From NCBI RefSeq assembly GCF_004135205.1, contig NZ_CP035490.1, positions 5,375,644 to 5,439,643 on the forward strand: a DNA stretch of 64,000 nucleotides, read 5' to 3'. Origin of the DNA: Hahella sp. KA22 (GTDB lineage: Bacteria; Pseudomonadota; Gammaproteobacteria; Pseudomonadales; Oleiphilaceae). Every line of letters begins with the position of its first letter. The first letter of the stretch is position 1. The notes under the pieces are model-generated. The model worked only from the letters and a program-made list of their open reading frames with translations, was not told the DNA's origin and did no database searches. The position numbers were made by a program, and so were the translations under genes. Shown one piece after another: positions 10,381 to 20,652 of the stretch.

Positions 10381-10409
10381 ACCATGGTATTCGATTCGGA
10401 TACCATGGT
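10381..10409. repeat. 10-bp inverted repeat between pepA and holC
   Basis: ACCATGGTAT and ATACCATGGT are perfect inverted arms around a 9-base spacer, 33 bp after the pepA stop. The following sequence is AT-rich (TATTTAATTA) rather than a clean T-tract, so this may be a weak terminator, an RNA-processing hairpin or a protein-binding site. Confidence 0.6.
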
Positions 10410-10442
10410 TATTTAATTATTCCGATTAATTATATACATTAC

Positions 10443-10868
10443 ATGCCAAAAGCCGACTTCCATCTGCTTTCTTCCGGCGACATTGCACAAAGGGACTTTT
10501 ATCTTTGTAGACTTTGCGAAAAGATATATCGATTAGGACATCGGATATATATCCTATGCAAAGACTCAAAAGAACTAGAACATTTGGACGATTTATTATA
10601 TTCCTTTCGGCCGGAAAGCTTTATTCCACATAGTATTGAACCTGAATCCCCCTCTTCCGACACACCAGTTTTTTTATGCACCCGCCTGCCGGAAACAATT
10701 TCCACCGAAGTTGTTATAAATCTCACCGAAGCCCCGCCAGACAAGGCGGACAGAGTGATAGAACTCGTAACCGGCGATCCTGACGCCCGTGCGAAATCCA
10801 GAAAAGTGTATAAACTGTATAAACAATTAGGCTTCGAGTTGCAGACTTATAACATCGAATCTGCTTAA
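10443..10868 (+). CDS. holC: DNA polymerase III chi subunit HolC
   Basis: HolC (chi) links the clamp loader to single-strand-binding protein through the SSB C-terminus, pairing with psi (HolD). The protein has 141 residues with typical segments: MPKADFHLL at the N-terminus, LCEKIYRLGHRIYILCKD (about 23-40), LLYSFRPESFIPH (about 54-66), and the C-terminal RVIELVTGDPDARAKSRKVYKLYKQLGFELQTYNI. Position between pepA and valS supports the call. The gene is visibly more AT-rich than its neighbours, although the protein looks vertically inherited. The psi subunit is not in this window. Confidence 0.93.
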   Translation: MPKADFHLLSSGDIAQRDFYLCRLCEKIYRLGHRIYILCKDSKELEHLDDLLYSFRPESFIPHSIEPESPSSDTPVFLCTRLPETISTEVVINLTEAPPDKADRVIELVTGDPDARAKSRKVYKLYKQLGFELQTYNIESA

Positions 10869-11016
10869 ATATTGAGTAGGAAACGGGAGTCATTTCTCGG
10901 CGACGAGTAAGTCATCGTTTCCATAAAGACCCAAAGAGGTCTAAATAATAATTAAATTAATCGGAGCCTGATTAATAACTACAATTGAAACTTGGGATTT
11001 ACGAGGAATATAACCG

Positions 11017-11484
11017 ATGAGTTCTCCTGTAGCTGACAGTGAAAGTGATCTCATTCCCTTGTTGGATGAAATAGTGATTGATGATTCGGAGCTGGCTTCT
11101 TCCCATCCCGGCCTTACCGAAATTCAGAACAATCAACCCCAAACGCAACTTAGCAAGGAGTGTGAAAGTATGGAGATGACACCCGCGAACGGACAGGTTG
11201 ACGTAAAACCGACCAGTCTGCGGGGCAATAATCCATTCTTGCCCTATGAGCACTTGGAAAAGCTGGCGCTGGAGCGCATGGAGTTTCAGAAGGAGTTTGA
11301 AGCCTTTTTCAAGAAACAAAGCACGCACGCCGCAGCCAGCTCGGTTTTGAAAGAAACCAAAGATCTGGAGCGGATTGTCCACCTCACTACACAGAAAGTG
11401 GTGGCGGAGTACATGCCGCAGATCGAGCAAAGGGTCCGCGCCGAGGTCATCCGTCATATGAACAGCCTCAACTTATCCAAATAA
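11017..11484 (+). CDS. Conserved hypothetical protein between holC and valS
   Basis: The protein has 155 residues and matches no domain I can name. The first 60 residues are acidic and low in structure. The second half (NPFLPYEHLEKLALERMEFQ, then a helix to the C-terminus MPQIEQRVRAEVIRHMNSLNL) looks mostly helical and amphipathic. A good ribosome binding site (GAGGAA, eight bases before ATG) shows the gene is real. Pseudomonads carry a hypothetical gene at the same place, from memory, which suggests a replication- or translation-linked housekeeping role; this is inference. Confidence 0.7.
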   Translation: MSSPVADSESDLIPLLDEIVIDDSELASSHPGLTEIQNNQPQTQLSKECESMEMTPANGQVDVKPTSLRGNNPFLPYEHLEKLALERMEFQKEFEAFFKKQSTHAAASSVLKETKDLERIVHLTTQKVVAEYMPQIEQRVRAEVIRHMNSLNLSK

Positions 11485-11575
11485 GCTGAGCATCCCCTCC
11501 GATAACGGCCACGCTGCGGGATGCGGCGCGGCCCGATATGCGCCCATGCGGCTATCAGAAGATCCCATGGGTGTG

Positions 11576-11581
11576 TATAAT
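11576..11581 (+). promoter_or_regulatory. Candidate -10 element upstream of valS
   Basis: A perfect TATAAT sits in the 250-bp gap before valS, about 155 bp from its start. The matching -35 position (11553-11558) is poor. The leader between here and valS contains no clear T-box or terminator that I can see. Confidence 0.3.
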
Positions 11582-11734
11582 GCGGCCTTTTCCAGGGCCG
11601 TCTGATCAGCGCTAGCACCCACTATTCCGCACCCGTGCGTTCACCCGTTGCAGACGCCCATTTAGCGGCCTCTTTCGGCTATTATTCTTAGATCCTAGAA
11701 TCAAGCACCTGAGCGAAACGAATACATATACGTC

Positions 11735-14593
11735 ATGATGGAAAAAACCTACCAACCCGGCCAGATTGAAAGTCAGTGGTACGCCTTTTGGGAAGAACAA
11801 GGCTTCTTCAAACCCAGTCAGCAGGGCGAGCCCTTCAGCATCATGATCCCACCGCCCAATGTCACCGGCAGCCTGCACATGGGACATGCTTTCCAGGACA
11901 CCATCATGGACGCCCTGACCCGCTACTATCGCATGCAGGGCCGCGACACCTTGTGGCAGGTTGGAACAGACCATGCCGGCATCGCCACTCAAATGGTGGT
12001 CGAGCGTAAACTGGCGGCGGAAGAAGACAAAACCCGCCACGACCTGGGTCGCGAAGCGTTTCTTGATAAAGTCTGGGAGTGGAAAGCGGAATCCGGCGGC
12101 ACTATTACCCGCCAGTTGCGTCGTATGGGCGCATCCGTGGACTGGTCCCGCGAACGCTTCACCATGGACGAGGGCTTCTACAAGGCGGTGCAGGAAGTAT
12201 TCGTTCGCTTGTATGACGACAAACTCATTTACCGCGGCAAGCGTCTGGTTAACTGGGACCCGAAACTGCACACCGCCATTTCCGACCTGGAAGTTATCTC
12301 TGAAGACGAGAAAGGCAAGCTGTGGCACTTCCGCTATCCCCTCGCTAACGGTGTAAAAACTGCGGACGGCAAAGACTATCTGGTTGTCGCGACAACGCGT
12401 CCGGAAACCATGCTGGGCGACACCGCCGTGGCCGTTAACCCGGAAGACGACCGCTACCGCGACCTGGTCGGCAAAACCGTGGTTCTGCCTGTGGTTAATC
12501 GTGAAATTCCGATTATCGCCGACAGCTACGTAGACATGGAATTCGGTACCGGCTGCGTAAAAATCACACCAGCTCACGACTTCAACGACTACGAAGTGGG
12601 CAAGCGCAATCAGTTGCCCATGATCAACATCTTCACCATTGACGCCAGCATCCGCGACGAAGGCGAAGTGGTGAACAGCGACGGCACGCCCAACCTGGAC
12701 ATGCAAGCAGCGATTCCCGCCGGCTATCCCGGCCTGGACCGCTACGACGCGCGCAAGAAAATCGTCGCCGACTTCGAAGCGCTGGGCTACCTGGAAGAAA
12801 TCAAAGACCACGCCCTGAAAGCGCCTCGCGGCGATCGTTCCGGCGTTGTAATCGAGCCTTACCTGACCGACCAATGGTTCGTAGCGGTGAAGGCTCTGGC
12901 GGAGCCCGCCATCAAAGCCGTTGAAGATGGCGACATCCAGTTCGTGCCCAAGCAATACGAAAACATGTACTTCGCCTGGATGCGCGACCTGCAGGACTGG
13001 TGTATTTCCCGTCAGTTGTGGTGGGGCCATCGCATCCCCGCCTGGTATGACGACCAGGGCAATGTATACGTCGCCCGCAACGAAGAAGAAGTGCGCAGCA
13101 AGTACAGCATCGACGACAGCATCGCGCTGCATCAGGACGAAGACGTTCTGGATACCTGGTTTTCCTCCGCGCTGTGGACGTTCGGCACGCTGGGCTGGCC
13201 GGAAAATACTCGCGAGCTGCAAACCTATCACCCCACCTCAGTGCTGGTGACCGGTTTCGACATTATTTTCTTCTGGGTGGCGCGCATGATCATGATGACC
13301 ATGCACTTCATCAAAGACGAGGACGGCAAGCCTCAGGTTCCCTTCAAAACCGTTTACGTACACGGTTTGGTGCGGGACTCGCAAGGCGCCAAGATGTCCA
13401 AGTCCAAAGGTAACGTGCTCGACCCCATCGACTTGATTGACGGCATCGAGCTGGAGCCTCTGGTGACCAAGCGCACCAGCGGCCTGATGCGGCCCCAGGA
13501 CGCACAGAAAATTGAAAAAGCCACCCGCAGTGAATTCGCGGAAGGCATCGCCTCTTACGGCACTGACGCATTGCGCTTCACCTTCTGCTCCCTGGCTTCC
13601 ACAGGTCGCGACATCAAGTTCGACGTAGGCCGTATCGAAGGTTATCGCAACTTTTGCAACAAGATCTGGAACGCAGCGCGCTACGTGCTGATGAATACCG
13701 AAGGTCAGGATTGCGGTCAAAATAACGAAAGCTACGAGCTGGGTCTGGCTGAGCGCTGGATCATCTCCCGTCTGCAGGAAACAGAGCAGCAAGTGGAAAA
13801 AGCCGTTGCCGCCTTCCGCTTCGATCAGGCCTCGCAAGCTATTTACGAGTTTATCTGGAACGAATACTGTGACTGGTATCTAGAGCTGTCCAAGCCGGTT
13901 CTTTGGGACGACACAGCTTCCGCCGAACTGAAGCGCGGCACGCGCCGTACTCTGGTGCGCGTGCTGGAAACCGCACTACGCATGGCGCATCCGTTCATGC
14001 CTTACATCACGGAAGAGATCTGGCAGAAGGTGAAAGAGCTTGCCGGTAAATCCGGACCCACCATCATGCAGCAGCCGTATCCGGTGGCGAACGCCTCTCG
14101 CATTGATCAGGAAGCAGCAGCCTCTATTGAGTGGCTGAAGGGCGTCATTCTGGCTGTGCGCAATATCCGCGGCGAGATGGATATCTCTCCCGCCAAAGCC
14201 ATCAACGTTATTCTTGCGCAAGGCGATGACAGCGACAGAGCGCGCCTGCAAGCCAATCAGTCTTTCCTGATGAAACTGGCCAAACTGGAGTCCATCCGCT
14301 GGCTGGCGGCGGACGAAGAAGCGCCGATGGCGGCCACTCAGTTGGTCGGAGCCATGCAGGTGCTGGTGCCAATGGCAGGCTTGATCGACAAAGAAGCCGA
14401 GCTGGCGCGTCTGGGCAAGGAAATTGACAAGCTTTTGAAAGAACAGCAGCGCCTGCAAGGCAAACTGGGCAACGAAAGCTTTATCAGCAAAGCGCCGGAA
14501 GCCGTCGTCGCAAAAGAGAAAGAAAAACTGGCGGATGTAGAAGCTGCGCTGACTCAGCTGCGTGACCAAGTATCCCGCATTGAGTCAATCTAA
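11735..14593 (+). CDS. valS: Valine--tRNA ligase
   Basis: ValRS charges tRNA-Val in the cytosol. The protein has 952 residues, close to E. coli (951). The class I signature [13 protein letters not shown] carries the HIGH variant HMGH at 48-51. The CP1 editing domain includes [17 protein letters not shown] (about 220-236). KMSKS is at 553-557 ([14 protein letters not shown]). The anticodon-binding domain and C-terminal coiled-coil arm ([26 protein letters not shown]) close the protein. Two ATG codons are adjacent at 11735 and 11738; either may be used. A 539-codon frame on the opposite strand is an artefact of codon bias. Confidence 0.98.
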   Translation: MMEKTYQPGQIESQWYAFWEEQGFFKPSQQGEPFSIMIPPPNVTGSLHMGHAFQDTIMDALTRYYRMQGRDTLWQVGTDHAGIATQMVVERKLAAEEDKTRHDLGREAFLDKVWEWKAESGGTITRQLRRMGASVDWSRERFTMDEGFYKAVQEVFVRLYDDKLIYRGKRLVNWDPKLHTAISDLEVISEDEKGKLWHFRYPLANGVKTADGKDYLVVATTRPETMLGDTAVAVNPEDDRYRDLVGKTVVLPVVNREIPIIADSYVDMEFGTGCVKITPAHDFNDYEVGKRNQLPMINIFTIDASIRDEGEVVNSDGTPNLDMQAAIPAGYPGLDRYDARKKIVADFEALGYLEEIKDHALKAPRGDRSGVVIEPYLTDQWFVAVKALAEPAIKAVEDGDIQFVPKQYENMYFAWMRDLQDWCISRQLWWGHRIPAWYDDQGNVYVARNEEEVRSKYSIDDSIALHQDEDVLDTWFSSALWTFGTLGWPENTRELQTYHPTSVLVTGFDIIFFWVARMIMMTMHFIKDEDGKPQVPFKTVYVHGLVRDSQGAKMSKSKGNVLDPIDLIDGIELEPLVTKRTSGLMRPQDAQKIEKATRSEFAEGIASYGTDALRFTFCSLASTGRDIKFDVGRIEGYRNFCNKIWNAARYVLMNTEGQDCGQNNESYELGLAERWIISRLQETEQQVEKAVAAFRFDQASQAIYEFIWNEYCDWYLELSKPVLWDDTASAELKRGTRRTLVRVLETALRMAHPFMPYITEEIWQKVKELAGKSGPTIMQQPYPVANASRIDQEAAASIEWLKGVILAVRNIRGEMDISPAKAINVILAQGDDSDRARLQANQSFLMKLAKLESIRWLAADEEAPMAATQLVGAMQVLVPMAGLIDKEAELARLGKEIDKLLKEQQRLQGKLGNESFISKAPEAVVAKEKEKLADVEAALTQLRDQVSRIESI

Positions 14594-14641
14594 CTCTCCA
14601 GGCTAAAGGGGTTGCGACTGACGCACTAAGGACACACCGGT

Positions 14642-15580
14642 ATGCGACACCGGATACATATTCTGGGAAATGGATCGCTGGGAGGCCTGCTGGCCTGCCG
14701 GCTCTTCCCTTTCGCCGATGTGCGCCTGATTCTGCGCAGCCCCCCTTCCTTCCATTCCCACCCCAGTGATGAGCACATTGCGTTAACGCTTGATCAAGCA
14801 GGCGAAAGCATGACAAGACCACTACACTGGGAAACCGCAAGCGCAGCCGATCCAATTTCCACCCTTTTTATCACCACCAAAAGCTATTCTGCTGTGGCCG
14901 CCCTGAACTCAGTCAAACACCGACTCACTCCGGCATGCCGCATTCTGCTGTGGCAAAACGGCATGGGCAGCCAAACGCAGATCGCACAGGAATACGCTGA
15001 CATGGCGGTTTACGCCGCCTCCACAACAGAAGGCGCCAATCAGCCGAAACCAGGACATATCATCCACGCTGGTCATGGCCAGACCTGGCTGGGGCCTCTC
15101 ACCGCCAGCGCCACATTTCAGGAGGCGCAACTTCTGGCCTCCCTGCTAAAGCAGGCGGGTTTCCGCAGTGACGCAACGGCGGATATCGGCGAGCAGCTCT
15201 GGCGCAAACTCAGCGTGAATTGCGGCGTAAACCCCTTTACCGCCCTGTTGAACTGTCGCAACGGGGATATTCTCGAACATAGCTACTTCCAGAAGCGTAT
15301 CGATGCGCTTTGTGAAGAGTTGTCGACGGCGCTATTCGCGGCGGGGTACGGCGAACCCGCCGCCAGCATCAAAGCGCGAATCGTCGCGGTTGCTCAGGGC
15401 ACCGCGAACAATATCTCATCCATGCTGCAGGACGTTCGCGCCGGCAGACAAACCGAGATCAGCGCCATCAACGGATTCATTTGCGATTATGCGGACGCCC
15501 ATGGCCAGCCTCACCCCGTTAATAGCGAGCTGACCGCAGGCGTCCTTGCTCTGAGCGCCCATTCGGACCAGAGCGCGTAG
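14642..15580 (+). CDS. panE: 2-dehydropantoate 2-reductase (ketopantoate reductase)
   Basis: PanE reduces ketopantoate to pantoate with NADPH in the pathway to coenzyme A. The protein has 312 residues, with the Rossmann motif GNGSLGG at 9-15. The catalytic region LWRKLSVNCGVNPFTALLNC has its lysine at about 189, matching the conserved lysine of the family. The second domain is helical to the C-terminus. It follows valS by about 50 bp and precedes the cobalamin adenosyltransferase by 29 bp, so cotranscription is plausible. The KPR family includes paralogues, so substrate identity is likely rather than certain. Confidence 0.87.
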   Translation: MRHRIHILGNGSLGGLLACRLFPFADVRLILRSPPSFHSHPSDEHIALTLDQAGESMTRPLHWETASAADPISTLFITTKSYSAVAALNSVKHRLTPACRILLWQNGMGSQTQIAQEYADMAVYAASTTEGANQPKPGHIIHAGHGQTWLGPLTASATFQEAQLLASLLKQAGFRSDATADIGEQLWRKLSVNCGVNPFTALLNCRNGDILEHSYFQKRIDALCEELSTALFAAGYGEPAASIKARIVAVAQGTANNISSMLQDVRAGRQTEISAINGFICDYADAHGQPHPVNSELTAGVLALSAHSDQSA

Positions 15581-15609
15581 ACCACAGCAATTTTACCCAA
15601 GGGGGATAT

Positions 15610-16167
15610 ATGGGCCACAGGCTTTCCAAGATTTACACCCGCACAGGGGACAAAGGAACAACCGGACTGGGCAATGGCGAACGTATCGCCAAGAATGCGT
15701 TGCGGGTGGAGGCGATGGGCGCCGTCGACGAAACCAACAGCGTCCTGGGCGTGGTCATCTGCGAACTTACGCAAGACGACCCGCTTCACGCCCAATTGCA
15801 AAGCATTCAGAATGATTTGTTTGATCTGGGTGGCGAACTGTCCATTCCCGGCCACCTCATCATTATCGATAAGCACATCACTCGACTGGAAGAATGGCTG
15901 GACCAGCTAAACGACGAACTGCCGCCCCTGAAGAATTTCATTCTACCGGGAGGCGACCGCGCCGCCAGCCATTGCCATATGGCGCGCAGCATCTGCCGTC
16001 GCGCGGAGCGCACAGTGGTCAGCCTGGCGCAGCAAGAACAGCTAAATCCCTGCCTGCAGGGCTACCTGAACCGACTTTCTGACTACCTCTTCGTCGCCGC
16101 GCGAACACTGGCGCGACGCAAAGACGGCGAAGAAATATTGTGGACCCAAACCAAATGGGAAGCGTAG
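15610..16167 (+). CDS. PduO-type cob(I)alamin adenosyltransferase
   Basis: The enzyme transfers adenosyl from ATP to cob(I)alamin to make coenzyme B12. The protein has 185 residues, a helical bundle of the PduO/MMAB family. The ATP-binding N-terminus is KIYTRTGDKGTTGLGNGERIAK (7-28). The internal motif is VEAMGAVDETNSVLG and the late motif is HMARSICRRAERTVVSL. An AAGGGGG precedes the ATG. No B12 biosynthesis or B12-dependent genes are nearby, so the substrate route (salvage) is inferred. Confidence 0.92.
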   Translation: MGHRLSKIYTRTGDKGTTGLGNGERIAKNALRVEAMGAVDETNSVLGVVICELTQDDPLHAQLQSIQNDLFDLGGELSIPGHLIIIDKHITRLEEWLDQLNDELPPLKNFILPGGDRAASHCHMARSICRRAERTVVSLAQQEQLNPCLQGYLNRLSDYLFVAARTLARRKDGEEILWTQTKWEA

Positions 16168-16171
16168 CGCG

Positions 16172-18202
16172 CTATATTTTGAATCCCCCCAGCAGATCGT
16201 GAAGGGCTCCGGTTAGCGCAGACAATTCACGACTGGACGCCAGGGTTTCCTTGGCGTTTTCCGCGGTCTCCCGTCCCAGTCCGCTGATATGGCCGACATT
16301 TTCATCGATGGTTTTGGCGACGGCGGACTGTTCCTCCGCCGCCTGAGAAATCTGATGACTCATATCCACAATGCTGGCGATGGCCGCCACAATGTGATCC
16401 AGAGCCGCAGAGACATCCTGGGACTGCGCCACGGTGGCGTCCGTCACTGAGCGGCTGCTTTGCATCGAGTTCACCGCTTCCTTAACGCCAGCCTGCAACT
16501 GCGAGACCATAGCCTCAATCTCCTCCGTGGACTTCTGCGTACGCTGCGACAACGTGCGCACCTCGTCCGCCACCACCGCGAAACCACGCCCCTGCTCGCC
16601 AGCGCGCGCCGCTTCAATAGCCGCATTCAGAGCCAGCAGATTGGTTTGCTCCGCAATCGCCTTGATCTCCACCAGCATCTGGGAAATATTTTGCGAATCC
16701 CGCGCCACGCGATTAATGGTCTCTACCGACGCCGCAATTTCCCCCGATAAACGGCTGATAGTCTGCAATGTCGCGTCCACTACCTGCTTGCCTTTGGTCG
16801 CTTCGGTGTCCGCCTGATGCGCCGCATCTTCAACGCCTTGCGAACTGCCCGCCACCTCCGCCACCGTATCCACCATCTGATGCATTGATTCGGAGATCTG
16901 CCTGGTTTCCTGCATTTGCTTTTCTGAAGCTTCGCTGCTCGACACCGCTACGGCATTCACCCGACGCGCCTGCTGATCCACGCTGCCCGCCGTCTTCACC
17001 AGATCAGTCATCAGTGTGTGCACTTTCTCTGTCATATGATTGAAAGCGCGAGTCAGATCACCCATTTCATCCCGGTTATCCAGCTCTAATCGCGCCGTCA
17101 GATCACCATCGGATACTTTTCTGGCGCCGACGGAAAAATGCTCAATGGTGGATTTCACCGACACAAAGAAGCCCATGTACAAGTAAACGATGATTAACAA
17201 GAGAACGCCCAGCACCAGGAATATCCACAACATGGCGGTCTCACGCTCCTGTAAACGCTGATCCAGGATGGTTTCCGTCAGATGGTAAATGCGACCATTA
17301 AATTGCAACAGCGCATCGATATTCGCAGTCAACGCTTTGTCGAATACAGGCCACTCAATTTCAGGCGCTACGGGCGTGACGATGTGCTGATCCAGATAAT
17401 CCCGGGTCTCAATAATCACATTGCGGACGCTGTCCGCATCCGCCGACAACTCCTCACGGATCATCGGACTGGCGTTGAGCGTGACCTCTAATTGATTGGA
17501 GAAGCTATCTCCAAGGGCGGTCAAGTTATCGAAGATTTTGTTCAGGACGTCGCCTACGTCAAACCCCACCTGCCCCTCCAGGGCGGCGTAAACGCCACTG
17601 GCGCGAGCGCGCCCCATGACATTACTCGCGCGAATAATTTGTCCATCCGCCAACTTCATCAGAAACTGCACTTCACGAGACAAGTCCTGCGCCACGCCGG
17701 AAACCTGCGTCGCACTGCTGAGAAAGCTCTCGACTTTACTGACAAAAGAATTGAAGTAGGTAATCTGCGGATCAAGCGACATCTGGTTTTCATCCCCCTG
17801 AGCCAGGCTGCGCCAGGAGGCGGTGAGATCCTCCAGTTGCTTGCGCAAATCATGGTTGACGTCGAAGTTTAACTCTGCCGCGTCCAACTTAGCCAAAACG
17901 CTATCGATTGAGGAACGGATTTCCATGGTGCGCTGCTCCAGCTCAGGCGCCTGCCGCAGCTTCGCCACGCTGCGATAGTCTCTGTACTGTTGCGCCAACT
18001 TCAACAGCTCAGCGGACTGTTCAATGACCGCCATGCCTTCGACTTCATTTTCGATTTGTCTGACATCATCGTAGAGCTGACTGACCAGGCTATAACCCAG
18101 CGCGATTATCGGAAGTAAAAACAGAACGCTGATCAGCAAAAATTTGTAGATCAGTTTCAACTGGTTCATGAGCCTGATAGCAGGCCAGAGAATCCGCCTC
18201 AC
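16172..18202 (-). CDS. Methyl-accepting chemotaxis protein with helical periplasmic domain
   Basis: The chemoreceptor has 676 residues. A membrane helix (about 17-37) is followed by a mostly helical periplasmic region of nearly 300 residues with no Cache signature, a second helix ([23 protein letters not shown], about 335-357), HAMP ([19 protein letters not shown]) and a signalling domain. The tip is [21 protein letters not shown] then [14 protein letters not shown]. It ends GGFKI without a CheR pentapeptide. The start is GTG, preceded by GGAGAGG at suitable spacing; an ATG eleven codons later has a poor site. Ligand unknown. It is divergent from syd. Confidence 0.92.
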   Translation of the reverse strand: MRRILWPAIRLMNQLKLIYKFLLISVLFLLPIIALGYSLVSQLYDDVRQIENEVEGMAVIEQSAELLKLAQQYRDYRSVAKLRQAPELEQRTMEIRSSIDSVLAKLDAAELNFDVNHDLRKQLEDLTASWRSLAQGDENQMSLDPQITYFNSFVSKVESFLSSATQVSGVAQDLSREVQFLMKLADGQIIRASNVMGRARASGVYAALEGQVGFDVGDVLNKIFDNLTALGDSFSNQLEVTLNASPMIREELSADADSVRNVIIETRDYLDQHIVTPVAPEIEWPVFDKALTANIDALLQFNGRIYHLTETILDQRLQERETAMLWIFLVLGVLLLIIVYLYMGFFVSVKSTIEHFSVGARKVSDGDLTARLELDNRDEMGDLTRAFNHMTEKVHTLMTDLVKTAGSVDQQARRVNAVAVSSSEASEKQMQETRQISESMHQMVDTVAEVAGSSQGVEDAAHQADTEATKGKQVVDATLQTISRLSGEIAASVETINRVARDSQNISQMLVEIKAIAEQTNLLALNAAIEAARAGEQGRGFAVVADEVRTLSQRTQKSTEEIEAMVSQLQAGVKEAVNSMQSSRSVTDATVAQSQDVSAALDHIVAAIASIVDMSHQISQAAEEQSAVAKTIDENVGHISGLGRETAENAKETLASSRELSALTGALHDLLGGFKI

Positions 18203-18415
18203 TTGATCACCTCTCCGCCTTCTTCTGCAAGGAAGGACTTATTATTGAACGCATTTCGACGCTTAATGCGCGCCGCTTAGTTATATCCGTATTTTTATAG
18301 TTGCTTCCTTTCTGCAAAGTTTAGCTTAAATATTGGGAGGAACTTGCAGGTTCCCGGCGAGTCCTGCATTCTTTCGCAAGTTTTTTGTAATTTAACGCAT
18401 CTTTAGAAAGGTTAT

Positions 18416-18994
18416 ATGGGCCAACATGAAGTTACTGCGCGCCTTGGCGAGCTGACCAATACATTTATCGAGCGCCACCACTCTTCGTCGCGACAGCGTC
18501 CCTGCATTCCACTCAATGAGGAGACTCGCTACATGCTGGACTCCCCCTGCGTGGAGCACGTTGATGAAGAAGCCGGCGTATTCTACTGGACGCCCAAGCC
18601 GCACATGGACTTCACCCTCTTCGACGGGTTAGAGCAAGGTCTGGAAGTCGCCATTCACCCCTCCATTACGGCGTTTTACGGTAGCTATTGGAGCGATGGC
18701 CTTTGGTGCTCAAGTCCGTTTGGAGAAGTCAGCCTGATTCAACTGTGGAATGAAGAAGACATGGAAACTCTGCGGGAGAATCTATTGGGCCACGCCTTTC
18801 AGAAAAGTAAACGCCGTCAGGGGTTAACCCTGTTCATCGGGCTCACTGCCGATGACCGCATCGTCACGGTGGACAATCATTCCGGGGAGGTCTATCTGGA
18901 AGAAGCCGGCCGGCCGCCGCAACGCACGCTCGCCGCCAGCCTCGGCGAATGGCTCAGAGAGCTGGAGCCGACGCTTACGCCCTACACGGCGTAA
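18416..18994 (+). CDS. syd: SecY-interacting protein Syd
   Basis: Syd is a small cytosolic protein that binds SecY and may check the integrity of the SecYEG complex. The protein has 192 residues. Characteristic segments match E. coli Syd: SPCVEHVDEEAGVFYWTPKP, IHPSITAFYGSYWSDGLWC, LIQLWNEEDMETLRENLLGH, PTLFIG-like LTLFIGLTADD, and the end DNHSGEVYLEEAGRPPQRTLAASLGEWL. No operon partner is visible. Confidence 0.93.
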   Translation: MGQHEVTARLGELTNTFIERHHSSSRQRPCIPLNEETRYMLDSPCVEHVDEEAGVFYWTPKPHMDFTLFDGLEQGLEVAIHPSITAFYGSYWSDGLWCSSPFGEVSLIQLWNEEDMETLRENLLGHAFQKSKRRQGLTLFIGLTADDRIVTVDNHSGEVYLEEAGRPPQRTLAASLGEWLRELEPTLTPYTA

Positions 18995-19016
18995 GCCGTC
19001 CTCCTCTACGGGGCAT

Positions 19017-19898
19017 CTACCCCATATGTCCCGCCACCGTCAGCAACGCGATTAGAATGAACCAGATAATCATGGCGCGATTGAGTAAGTCTCTAATCGC
19101 GCACATTTGCTTCACTTCCAAATCAACGTCCTGGACTCCCCCAGCACTGGGCGCCGCCAGCGGATAAATCTCCACCGCGCCTCCCGCCGCCTTGCGCAAG
19201 ACGGTGAATGCATCGGAATGGGGATCGATCATATCGTTGGCGGACTGTTTAATAGCCCCGCCAAAATTGCCCGCCAACGCAAAGCTCAATGCCAACAACC
19301 GTGAAGGTATCCATTCCAAAGCTTTGTACACGGTCGTCATCTGTTGCGGCACATAAACAGAAGGGTCACGCCCGGCGACATGAGCCAGTCTTGCGAGCAG
19401 CGCTCCAACAGGCCCAATCGCCATATACCAGAAAATCACCATGAAATAGCGTACAAAGGTTTGATACAGATACTGTGAGCAGGCAGCGTAATGGAGCTGC
19501 GCGGGGCTCATATTCTGAGCGTCGCCAATATGGATCTCCGCTTCTTCCAGAGTTCGAAAAGCCGACTGAAAACGCCCCTCTCGCCATTGCTGTAGATAGA
19601 TATCCACTGACTGCTTGAGAAAGCCGCATCCCAGGCAAAGAAACAACATGACGATGTGCACGAACAACGTCAGAAAGCCGAAGAAGACGTCATCGGTCAA
19701 GCGCAGAACGATAAACAACGCCAGCGCCGGCGCCGCCAGTGCGATCAGCAGATAGAAAGGCGCGCTGTTGCGGATCACCGGCAGGCGCAGTTCGAAAAAG
19801 GTCAGAAAGCTTTTCGCCCACTGGTCGTGCCGCCGACTCAGAGTCAGGTTCAGCCTCTTCTGCATGATGTACGTCAGCAGCAAAACCAGAAATTTCAT
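19017..19898 (-). CDS. ampE: Regulatory signalling modulator protein AmpE
   Basis: AmpE is a polytopic inner-membrane protein encoded with AmpD; its function is poorly defined but it is linked to beta-lactamase induction and cell-wall recycling. The protein has 293 residues with membrane segments near 1-12, 45-65, 70-95, about 150-175 and at the C-terminus (MIIWFILIALLTVAGHMG). The internal VRYFMVIFWYMAIGPVGALLARL is typical. AAGGA precedes the ATG, which lies four bases after the ampD stop, so the two form an operon. Confidence 0.9.
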   Translation of the reverse strand: MKFLVLLLTYIMQKRLNLTLSRRHDQWAKSFLTFFELRLPVIRNSAPFYLLIALAAPALALFIVLRLTDDVFFGFLTLFVHIVMLFLCLGCGFLKQSVDIYLQQWREGRFQSAFRTLEEAEIHIGDAQNMSPAQLHYAACSQYLYQTFVRYFMVIFWYMAIGPVGALLARLAHVAGRDPSVYVPQQMTTVYKALEWIPSRLLALSFALAGNFGGAIKQSANDMIDPHSDAFTVLRKAAGGAVEIYPLAAPSAGGVQDVDLEVKQMCAIRDLLNRAMIIWFILIALLTVAGHMG

Positions 19899-19902
19899 TT
19901 GA

Positions 19903-20475
19903 TTATCCTTCTTCGTTCGACATCAGTTTTCTAAGTTTAGGCCAATCAAACGCAGGTCCGGGATCGGTTTTACGGCCCGGCGCGATATCGCTGTGACCAA
20001 CCACCCTATCCGCCGTTATCAGGGGAAAGGCCCTGCATATGGTCCTCGCTATGCAGGCCAGTCGCTGATATTGAATCGCCTCATAGGGAATGTCATCCGC
20101 GCCTTCCAGCTCAACGCCGATGGAATAGTCGTTACAGTTATCCCGCCCAAGCCAGGAAGAGCGCCCCGCATGCCACGCCCTGTCATGCAGCGATACAAAC
20201 TGAATAACTTCGCCGTCGCGACGGATGAACAAATGCGAGGAAACCTGCAAATGGCCAATCTCCCTGAAATAAGGGTGAGCCTCGCAATCCAGACGATTCA
20301 GGAAAAAATCACAGACATACTCACCACGAAACTGAGCGGGAGGCAAACTGATATTGTGCACCACCAACAGGCTGATCTCCGCGCCTGTCGGTCGTTGATT
20401 GAAATTAGGCGAAGGCATTCGCTTCACCAGACTCAACCATCCCTGAGCGTCTATTGTAAATTCAGAATTTTCCAC
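19903..20475 (-). CDS. ampD: 1,6-anhydro-N-acetylmuramyl-L-alanine amidase AmpD
   Basis: AmpD is a cytosolic zinc amidase that cleaves the peptide from anhydromuropeptides during peptidoglycan recycling; its loss derepresses AmpC in species with ampR-ampC. The protein has 190 residues with zinc ligands H40 (LLVVHNISLPP), H161 (VVGHSDIAPGRK) and D171 (KTDPGPAFDWP), and SIGVELEGAD for the catalytic glutamate region. The start is GTG with a weak ribosome binding site; no better start is visible. Operon with ampE. No ampR or ampC is in the window. Confidence 0.95.
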   Translation of the reverse strand: MENSEFTIDAQGWLSLVKRMPSPNFNQRPTGAEISLLVVHNISLPPAQFRGEYVCDFFLNRLDCEAHPYFREIGHLQVSSHLFIRRDGEVIQFVSLHDRAWHAGRSSWLGRDNCNDYSIGVELEGADDIPYEAIQYQRLACIARTICRAFPLITADRVVGHSDIAPGRKTDPGPAFDWPKLRKLMSNEEG

Positions 20476-20652
20476 AGGTTTTGGCCCAGCTTAGGAAGCG
20501 CAGCGAAATCAGAACTTTAGATAGAGTTTAGGCGTGGATCAAGCCTGTCGAAAGAATTAGGCTGGGAAGAGTGTGTATGAGAGGGAATACAATGAGGACA
20601 AATTATCACTTTCATGCAGACACCGATCCCCTTAATGGGACCGGTGGGCGAA

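Noticed and set aside
11612-13231. 539-codon open frame on the minus strand opposite valS
   Set aside because: It is fully antisense to a certain gene, has composition biased by valS codon use, and shows no domain.
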